Of a stretch of 64,000 nucleotides of DNA, positions 57,231 to 64,000 are shown in pieces. The position numbers and the translations under genes were made by a program. The first letter of the stretch is position 1. Every line of letters starts with the position of its first letter. The notes beneath the pieces are model-generated. The model ran no database searches. It worked only from the letters and a program-made list of their open reading frames with translations, and was not told the origin of the DNA. The stretch is from Pomphorhynchus laevis (lineage: Eukaryota > Acanthocephala > Palaeacanthocephala > Echinorhynchida > Pomphorhynchidae), in assembly GCA_012934845.2 (NCBI GenBank), contig WNNJ02000578.1, positions 1 through 64,000 of the forward strand, in the 5' to 3' direction.

Positions 57231-58155
57231 GTACTATTTTCAATCTGCTACACGTGTTCTATCAACTCTAAAAATGTGTTCGGTTAGTCCGACAGTATGT
57301 TCTCTCATCTGAAAAGCGATTGTCGAGAAAGCTGGATATTTTACAGTAAGAACTATCTCGTATTAATAGTTCTTCTTTAATGATCAACATTTCATCAAAA
57401 GTAATCTTTTACATTATGATTACGTCGGTAAGGAATACAAATATAACAAATACTGTATAAACTATGACAATATAATTTAATTCCCTCAGAAATCCAATAT
57501 TACATCCTCTACTACGATTAAAATGCACAATCAAATAGACATACAGTCTAAAAAACTTTGTACTTTTTGTAATTAAGGCTGGCTCAATTTATCTTCTTAG
57601 GAATCCAAAATAACATTATCCAATACAATTAATTTGCACTTGATGTATTCGTATGGCGACAGTTTTAATTCTTCACTATTTTCTAAGAAAAGCTTTCTTA
57701 AATATTATGTGATATTATGGTCTGGCTTTACTTATCTGTGATTTCCTTAGTAAATGAAGAACTATAATCTTTAGTTATGTTATTCAAAAATCGTACAATA
57801 TAAAATAATTCAATATTCAAAATCGTTCAATATAATCACTAAATTGAAAATATTGTTCTATTAATTTACAACATCATATAATATTACATTTTGGTTGCTC
57901 AATATCAATTTTTGACACTTTAAATAGCTAATTAAAGTATCTATTATTTAATTTGATCTAGCGAAACGTTAATTTGGAATATAAGTGACAATTACTTAAA
58001 GTATAGATAACAATATACTTCAATGTATTTGTTTTTAATCGTATTATTAGAACAGCTTATCCTATTTGATATTAATTTATTTTATTGTTTTTAGAATATA
58101 AATGGCAGCGTTGCAGATATATATATATATGGCTGGTTAAACAATCACTATATAA
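57231..58155. other. Intronic AT-rich stretch
   Basis: Nothing recognised. Confidence 0.4.
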
Positions 58156-58560
58156 TTGTCGATGTTGTCAAAAACCGAAGTTCGATTACACGCAGAGCAG
58201 ATTTCTTTATCACTCCTAGACGAGCTGATGGTAGAGGGGCTGATGGTAGACGAGCTTATGGCAGACGAGCTTATGGCAGACGAACTGATGGTAGACGAAC
58301 TGATGGTAGACGAACTGATGGTAGACGAACTGATGGTAGACGAGCTGATGGTAGACGAGCTGATTGTAGACGAGCTTATTGTAGACTAGCTGATTGTAGA
58401 CGGGCTTATGGCAGACGAACTAATAGTAGACGAAATGATGGCAGACGAGTTGATGGTAGAAGAGCTGATCAAGAAGTTTGCTCTGCTTGTAATCGAATTT
58501 CGATTTTGGCAACACCTACGATTATAAAACAAGCCTATTGGCTCCCGGAGCAATAGCTTC
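58156..58560. repeat. 15-bp minisatellite framed by inverted arms
   Basis: About 16 tandem units of GACGAGCTGATGGTA (58219-58468). The left arm (about 58163-58207) and right arm (about 58471-58514) are inverted copies sharing TTCGATTACA and GCAGAGCA. A 15-bp unit keeps a frame open (VDELM repeated), which explains the 77-aa ORF. A shorter relative is at 30146-30330. Confidence 0.88.
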
Positions 58561-58683
58561 ACATTATACTACCAAATTATATATCATTGCACGGTAAATG
58601 ACTTCCAAGATCCTAGTTAAATTCCATATATACAGAGAGAAAGTAGGAATACCCATCACTGCTGATCGTTTGCTACGATCGAT

Positions 58684-58839
58684 TATATTGTGTTCCATAT
58701 GTTAATAAGCAGCAGAAGAACAATAAAATAAGATATTTATCACGTTATTTAATAAAATATTTATTACAAGGCGCAAGCCGAAACGTGATAAATATTTTAT
58801 TGTTCTTCTGCTATTTATTAACATATGGAACACAATATA
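58684..58839. repeat. Inverted repeat with half-hammerhead centre
   Basis: Arms of about 60 bp (58684-58746 and 58782-58839; TGTGTTCCATATGTTAATAA on the left). The centre holds GGCGCAAGCCGAAACGTG: an intact stem II with GCAA loop and GAAA, but no CTGATGA before it. Confidence 0.8.
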
Positions 58840-58905
58840 TAACGTATTTTAGGGAAGAACTAGAAAAAAATATTTTATTGAAATTAAACTTTCTATATTT
58901 TTCAA

Positions 58906-58908
<3 letters not shown>

Positions 58909-58973
<65 letters not shown>
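58909..58973. repeat. (TA)n microsatellite
   Basis: Uninterrupted TA run. Confidence 0.95.
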
Positions 58974-58978
<5 letters not shown>

Positions 58979-59046
58979 CAACCTTTATATCCAGCACTAA
59001 CAATTTATATATATTTAAATTATGCTACAACTTTTATTTTATTTTG

Positions 59047-59470
59047 CTACCATTTTTACTAACAGGCAAAAGGCGAAAACATCTAAGGCTTTTTAAAAAA
59101 CTTATTCGGGATACTAAACCCGGGATAAACCGTATTTTACAGACACCTGCCCCTAATGGGGCGATGAGTAGACTGATGAGATCACCCTGTAGCGATGAGT
59201 AGACTGTTGAGACCACCCTGTAGTGATAAATAGATTACTAATACCACCCTGTAGTGACGAGTAGACTGATGAGACCACCCTGTAGCGATGAGTAGACTGA
59301 TGAGATCACCCTGTAGCGATGATTAGACTAAGGTCAAAACGCTCCGTTGGGGGGCTAGACGTTTCTGGTAATACGGCGCATCCCGGATTTAGCTTTCCTG
59401 AAGAAGATTTTAAAAAAGCATTAAATATTTTAGCCTTTTGTCTGTTAGTGTTGGTAACTAAAAGTTTTAG
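59047..59470. repeat. 31-bp minisatellite framed by inverted arms
   Basis: About 5.5 units of 31 bp starting GATGAGTAGACTGATGAGAT (59163-59331), between imperfect inverted arms (about 59060-59136 and 59369-59455; CTAACAGGCAAAAGGC on the left). Unrelated in sequence to the 15-bp array but with the same design. Confidence 0.85.
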
Positions 59471-60084
59471 CATAATTATTTTCTATTAATATATAATATA
59501 TATTAAAATATAACAACATTCAAAAATCCCAGTATTTGATGAAACGTCTCATATAAGAATTATCCATTGATTGCTGGTGTTATTCTTCAAAAACACGAAT
59601 ATAATTATGTATTTATGGTTTAATATTTAGTATTATCAATATGGTATTTACTATACACTATATAAATAAAATGATAATATAATATAAATATACATGAGCA
59701 TATAATATTTTTTAAATAACAAACATTTAAAAAAAATTACAGTCAAATAATAGTTATTAAATCTTGTTCCATGCTGACAAAACGACTAAACCTTCGACGT
59801 GAACATATAATATTAATAAAAATAATAATAAATTTTTTATACAAATAAAATAACGGTTGTCAGCATAATTGTTCTTCAGTTGTTGACTAAGGCATTTACG
59901 TAGAGAAAGATAATATACTTTAAATCAATAGCTTAATAAATTCCTGATTATTATTTTTTCTTGTAAAAATCGAGCATATTATATCTTACTTTACTAAACT
60001 TAACTCAGGAAATTTTCATAATAAAATAGTCGCCAACAACCAGTAGCTAAATAGATTCCTTTAACTAGCGAACTTTTTTTCTAG

Positions 60085-60203
60085 CTATTGGATGATAGCT
60101 CAACAACCTACAATGAATATGATTATAATAACGTTGCCGATGAGGATATTCGGGAAAGTGTTTTATCGAATACTCTCGATGGATCATTTGATAATTCTTT
60201 GAG
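60085..60203 (+). CDS. Rab11-FIP-like gene, exon 4 (or 5)
   Basis: Acceptor AACTTTTTTTCTAG; phase 0 frame LLDDSSTTYNEYDYNNVADE then DIRESVLSNTLDGSFDNSLR, ending in phase 2 at AG|GTTGTA. Acidic and Ser/Thr-rich, as expected for the linker before the coiled coil. If not spliced, the frame stops at TAA two codons later. Confidence 0.55.
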
Positions 60204-60730
60204 GTTGTAACGCTTGAATTTCTTAATTTCTACATTTAATATTTCTAATTAATTTTTTTGTATATCTAATTATTTTTCTAATTTAATACAGTGTTTTTAA
60301 TTTATTTCAATAAATTTCTGATACAAACTATATAGATTTTTTTTTAAAAAAATTATATAGATTTCTGATAAACTTTCGTATTAAAACTCAGTCAGGGTTT
60401 TTATAATTATGAATTGATAAAAAATGTATGAATATACATTAACAATATCGAAGAAATATCTTATGGGAAGTTATGCATATTTTCGTTCAAAAGGTATTCC
60501 ATACTTTGTTAAAAGTAAAACTAATTTTTATCTATATATTCCTAGAATGTCGTATAGATCCGAGTGTTTAAAATTATATATAGAAAACAAATATTAAGTT
60601 TTGATAGTCTAATGTTGGGTAAAGCTTATTATTAAACTGTAGATAAGTAATGAAATTAGATAAATACCATTCTAATGGTATTTGAACTTTCTTGTTCAAA
60701 TACCATTTAACTAGTTTGAACTTTCTTGGC
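60204..60730. other. Likely intron, AT-rich
   Basis: Nothing recognised before the RLE-2 element. Confidence 0.4.
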
Positions 60731-60933
60731 TGCTTAATAAACTACTTACAAACTCATCAAATCAATCGTAAATTTTGAACTCATCAAGCCAACGCCGTTG
60801 CTGATTTGACGAATGTTGAACGAGTCTCAAATTACAATAACATCTAACGGAAGAATATAACTTTGAAATACCATATCAAGCACGTTAAAAAAAGTATTGG
60901 TTATTAAAGTTCTTACAATAATGGCGAAACTGT

Positions 60934-62940
60934 GTGCTGCAGAAATATCGAAAATTAATCAGAATGTATTTTCGCCTTTGGTTTCTGATAAACATACAAA
61001 CTCATCAAATTACAATTGTATACAATAAAATAACATACAACAGTTACAAACTTACCTTGGCAATTACAAACTTACTTACAATGTTACCAAACACAATGGC
61101 GTACGATGGGCAAGATCAAAATGATATTATCAGAGGTAGGCGGCCATGTCGCATCTGCCAGAGGGACATCGTTTTGACAACTAATGGATGCTTCCGCTTT
61201 CATAAGTTCAGAGGTTCTAGGTGTGCAGGTTCGGGCGAGGGATTCGGCTGTTTCAACCATGCGTCCAAGGTCCAGCCAAATGAGGCCACGACAGAAGTCA
61301 TAACTCCAACATTGGCAATTCCAAGCGCTCGAGTCGACGCTTCGAACCGTCTATCATGTCTTCAATCATGTTGGCGCAGAGAATCAACAACAGTCATACG
61401 CATTCCGTACAAAGCACGTGTTCTAGCAGCCACCTACTTCTGTGACAGTATCAAACATGCACTGCAGATCGGAGATGTCAGTTCATGGACAAAGCTGCTG
61501 CTCTTCGCAAAATCGTGCTTCAGTGGCCCAATGCCCACAATATGCAAAGGTCGATATAAGCTCGAGAAGCACATTTGCGAATCAATAAGAGCCTACGCGA
61601 CAACCGCCTCAACGGATGTGCTATCCATGATACAAACGCCACACAAATATGCAAACCGTAAACTAAACGGCAATTCAGAAATTGCTTGTATCAACCTGGC
61701 CAAGCATGGGAATTACGGTAAAGCACTCCAGCGTTTGGTTTCAGGAGGAATAGTCAGCCCATCTACACAAGCACGGACAGCACTGCAAATACTACATCCC
61801 CTTACATACAGCATCTGGCGGGATCAGCAACTATCCTCACCTAATCTTATAGAACGACTTTCAAACAATCCGATTTCGTCTATATCTGTAGGCCGCGAGA
61901 CCGTCATTACCGCGGTCAACTCTTTTCCTTCTGCATCGGGACCAGGTTGCCTGGGGCTAAGACCGGAGCATCTCCAGGACATGTTACGAGCAAATAGCGG
62001 CGGTTCGCTAGCAGAAAACCTGACGCACCTTGTCAACCACCTTCTGGCGGGACTAGCACCCTCTGAAGTGGCGCCTTACATAGCCGGCGCGAACTTGATC
62101 GCACTTCCCAAAAAGGACGGGGGTATCAGACCAATTGCCGTTGGCGAAACTCTACGCCGTCTGTGCTCGAAATGCATATGTCTCCAACTCCGCAAACGTT
62201 TCGCTGGTCTACTACAACCAACACAACTAGGAGTAGCAACCCCTAACGCAGTGGAAAGGATCGTTCACAACATCCGACGAATCCACGAACTTCACGCCAA
62301 CGACAACAACTGGGCCTGGGCAAAGATCGATCTTTCAAACGCCTTCAACTCATTGTCCAGAGCGCACTTACGAGCAACTGTCCGAGAGAACGTCCCAGAG
62401 ATCTTGCCATGGTTTGACTTTTCATACAAGTGCAAGGCACCCCTTCGTTTTGGCCCGCAGGACCCTCTCAATTCATGTGAAGGAGTCCAGCAGGGTGATC
62501 CATTGGGCCCGTTCCTCTTCGCGTTGGCCATTAAGAAAACGATTGAACACGTTTCTCATATCCCTGGAATAAACCTCAACATGTGGTACCTGGACGATGG
62601 CATAGTCGGCGGGACGCCTTCGGCAATCGCATCCGCACCCGCACTCGGCTGGCTAGACACGAGTTTCAAGGCGATTAAATTGCAGCTAAATTGGCGAAAG
62701 ACAGAGGTCATCGGCACACCTGAAGCCGTTAGCTCTTGCTTGGCCCTACTATCCGAGGTGGTTTCGGAGAACACCTCTGGAAACATGCACTTGTTAGGCA
62801 TACCCATCGGTGACGAGTCCTTCATAGAAACCCACCTGACAAACGAAATTCTGCCACCGCTAATCCAGACAATTGAAGCAGTAGCCAAGCTGCCAGACCC
62901 TCAAGTCGGATACCTCCTACTCAAACACTGCGCTTCCTAG
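60934..62940 (+). CDS. RLE-2 protein, N-terminal zinc finger and reverse transcriptase
   Basis: The frame opens at 60934, but the first ~49 codons look like AT-rich leader. A likelier start is ATG 61081 (MLPNTMAYDGQD) or 61096. Numbering from 60934: zinc finger C72, C75, H90, C97, followed by GSGEGFGC; SASGPGCLGLRPEHLQ near 330; IALPKKDGGIRPIAVGETLR; motif A KIDLSNAFNSL with D466; EGVQQGDPLGPFLFALAI; motif C YLDD (552-555), so Leu replaces the usual Ala. It ends at TAG 62938-62940 just after LLLKHCAS, but the same frame continues open to the window end. The RT is complete in motifs; the endonuclease lies beyond the stop. Confidence 0.85.
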   Translation: MLQKYRKLIRMYFRLWFLINIQTHQITIVYNKITYNSYKLTLAITNLLTMLPNTMAYDGQDQNDIIRGRRPCRICQRDIVLTTNGCFRFHKFRGSRCAGSGEGFGCFNHASKVQPNEATTEVITPTLAIPSARVDASNRLSCLQSCWRRESTTVIRIPYKARVLAATYFCDSIKHALQIGDVSSWTKLLLFAKSCFSGPMPTICKGRYKLEKHICESIRAYATTASTDVLSMIQTPHKYANRKLNGNSEIACINLAKHGNYGKALQRLVSGGIVSPSTQARTALQILHPLTYSIWRDQQLSSPNLIERLSNNPISSISVGRETVITAVNSFPSASGPGCLGLRPEHLQDMLRANSGGSLAENLTHLVNHLLAGLAPSEVAPYIAGANLIALPKKDGGIRPIAVGETLRRLCSKCICLQLRKRFAGLLQPTQLGVATPNAVERIVHNIRRIHELHANDNNWAWAKIDLSNAFNSLSRAHLRATVRENVPEILPWFDFSYKCKAPLRFGPQDPLNSCEGVQQGDPLGPFLFALAIKKTIEHVSHIPGINLNMWYLDDGIVGGTPSAIASAPALGWLDTSFKAIKLQLNWRKTEVIGTPEAVSSCLALLSEVVSENTSGNMHLLGIPIGDESFIETHLTNEILPPLIQTIEAVAKLPDPQVGYLLLKHCAS

Positions 62941-64000
62941 TCCAGGATAAACCACCTTCTCCGTTCAGTTGATCCAAGGATTACAAAAACGTTTTGTCAG
63001 TCATTCGACAGACAAATCGCCAGCGCCTTTCAGAAAATATGCGCGTGTCAACTACACGAAGCAGCGAAATCACAGATGACACTCCCAATCCGTCTGGGTG
63101 GATTTGGCCTAAGATGCAATGCGGCGCATGTCCAGAGCGCATTTATACATAGCGTGATGCAGGTCGGAGAAGAATACAGTCTGGATCCTACACTTTTTCC
63201 TGGCTATTCAGAGGCATTAGCCACCCTTAGAACCACAATGGGATCTCACTTCATACCGTCTACGGATGGCGGTCAATCATCAACCTCACGCCTGATTGAA
63301 AATCTCGCCTCGACACAGCTTATACAATCAGCTAGCGAAATGGATCGTGCCCGACTACATGCAGTGTCGTGTCCAAAAGCTGGGGCTTGGCTTAACGCTG
63401 TACCAAATGCGGCATCTGGAACGGAATTAACACCCCCACAGTTCTGTATTCTAGTCCGCATGTGGCTTGGAATTCCTTTACACGAAAGGAATTATAGATG
63501 CGGCCGCTGCATGCGCATAGCTGATAAGGAAGGCATACACTCGCTAACATGCCAATACGGGGGTTATCAAGGACTGCGGCATAATGCTATTCGTGACGTG
63601 GTATTCGCAGCCGCACAATCAGCCCGGATGGATGTAGCTCTGGAAGTGCGAGGTATTATCCCGGACCTACGTGAACGGCCGGCAGACATCCTATTTTATG
63701 GGGACCCTCCCCATGCAATCGACTTTGCAGTCACTCACCCCCAACAGACGGCATACCGTCGCTCAGCTGCTAACGCAAAGCTCGCCGCCGCTACGTCGTA
63801 TGCGATTAATGTTAAAGACCGAAAGTACAAGAGCAGGGTCGAAGCAGCGGGGTATATATTCTCAGCCGCTGTAGTGGAGTCGTTTGGGGGATGGAATGAA
63901 GAGGGAAACAGGGTCATCAAACGGGTTGCAAATAACATGAGCCGGACAAGCGGAGTCACTTACGCCGTGACGATCACGCATTTATACCAGCGCATCTCTA
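62941..64000 (+). CDS. RLE-2 protein, CCHC and endonuclease part after an in-frame TAG
   Basis: Continues in the frame of the preceding ORF with no further stop. Thumb-like LPIRLGGFGLRCNAAHVQSA; CCHC with Cys at 63499 and 63508, His at 63538 and Cys at 63550, followed by LRHNAIRD; endonuclease Asp codons at 63685 (PADILF) and 63721 (AIDFAV) with later Lys-rich KDRKYKSRVEAAG. These are the PD-(D/E)xK parts of RLE-type LINEs. The single TAG upstream means the two parts would be joined only by read-through or in an undamaged relative. Confidence 0.8.

Larger units (their letters stand above)
60730..64000 (+). mobile_element. RLE-2: second R2/NeSL-like LINE, cut by the window end
   Basis: The 5' boundary is approximate (Lys/Asn-poor, ACTCATCAA-rich leader from about 60720). 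It encodes the same domain order as RLE-1 but only distantly similar protein and is markedly GC-richer than its surroundings. The 3' end is outside the window. Confidence 0.8.

Noticed and set aside
58156-58389. 77-aa protein with VDELM repeats
   Set aside because: It is the 15-bp tandem repeat read in frame; the unit length keeps any frame open.
58219-58468. CRISPR array
   Set aside because: Units are contiguous with no unique spacers, and the DNA is animal. The same holds for the 31-bp array at 59163-59331.
60934-61080. Extra N-terminal 49 residues of the RLE-2 protein
   Set aside because: AT-rich, low-complexity and unlike the protein that follows; a start at 61081 or 61096 is likelier.
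1-64000. Bacterial or viral origin of the contig, or capsid-bearing elements
   Set aside because: Spliced exons, intermediate-filament and ubiquilin sequences and PLE/LINE content are animal; no capsid, envelope, integrase or LTR structure was recognised.

Overview
The window is AT-rich animal DNA, probably from an invertebrate. Two host genes support this. One is an intronless cytoplasmic intermediate-filament gene with a lamin-tail domain (381-2201). The other is a gene with long introns whose first exons resemble the EF-hand region of class II Rab11-family interacting proteins (Nuf / FIP3/4), from 46034 to beyond 60203. A decayed ubiquilin copy lies at 34150-35595. I cannot name the phylum. 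A cytoplasmic intermediate filament argues against most insects.

Most of the rest is retroelement. The main family is a Penelope-like element (PLE) with its GIY-YIG endonuclease upstream of the reverse transcriptase and a CxC motif between them, which is the Naiad layout. The best copy is 36012-39480 (minus). Copies at 19059-25070 are arranged tail-to-tail and head-to-head, and many 3' terminal fragments are scattered across the window. Ordinary PLE relics are also present (7346-8440, 9137-9225, 26480-26530, 53225-53430). One locus holds two opposed hammerhead ribozymes (30442-30490 and 30565-30613). An APE-type LINE ('LINE-A' here) occurs at 7857-8136, 9497-11930, 11953-16512, 26655-28799 and 40780-41470. 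A CR1/L2-like LINE tail lies at 41715-42545. Two long R2/NeSL-like LINEs with a restriction-like endonuclease (RLE) are present: RLE-1 (48458-51788) looks whole and lies in the first intron of the Rab11-FIP-like gene, and RLE-2 (about 60730 to the window end) lies downstream of the last exon I see. Two DNA-transposon-like foldback elements (5946-6488 and 23026-23416) complete the list.

Layout: 0-3 kb intermediate-filament gene; 3-8.5 kb Naiad tail, foldback element and PLE relic; 9-16.5 kb opposed LINE-A copies with a Naiad inside; 16.8-25 kb Naiad cluster; 26-29 kb LINE-A; 30-32 kb hammerhead pair; 32.5-35.6 kb repeated Naiad segment and ubiquilin relic; 36-39.5 kb longest Naiad; 40-43 kb LINE relics; 46-60.2 kb Rab11-FIP-like gene with elements in its introns; 60.7-64 kb RLE-2.

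The most unusual signal is in the Naiad 3' termini. They carry every part of a hammerhead ribozyme (CTGATGA, GAAA, a GTA or GTT site and three complementary stems with compensating changes), but in an order that makes all three stems cross. A separate unit at 53887-53975 has the same crossed order with a 14-bp stem. This is not a normal single-unit hammerhead. It would fit one only if two units combined, as in paired pseudo-LTRs or tandem copies. The geometry and any activity are inference. Also notable are a 20-nt 3'-UTR hairpin shared by three RLE-type elements, a GC-AG intron, and two different minisatellites each enclosed by inverted arms.
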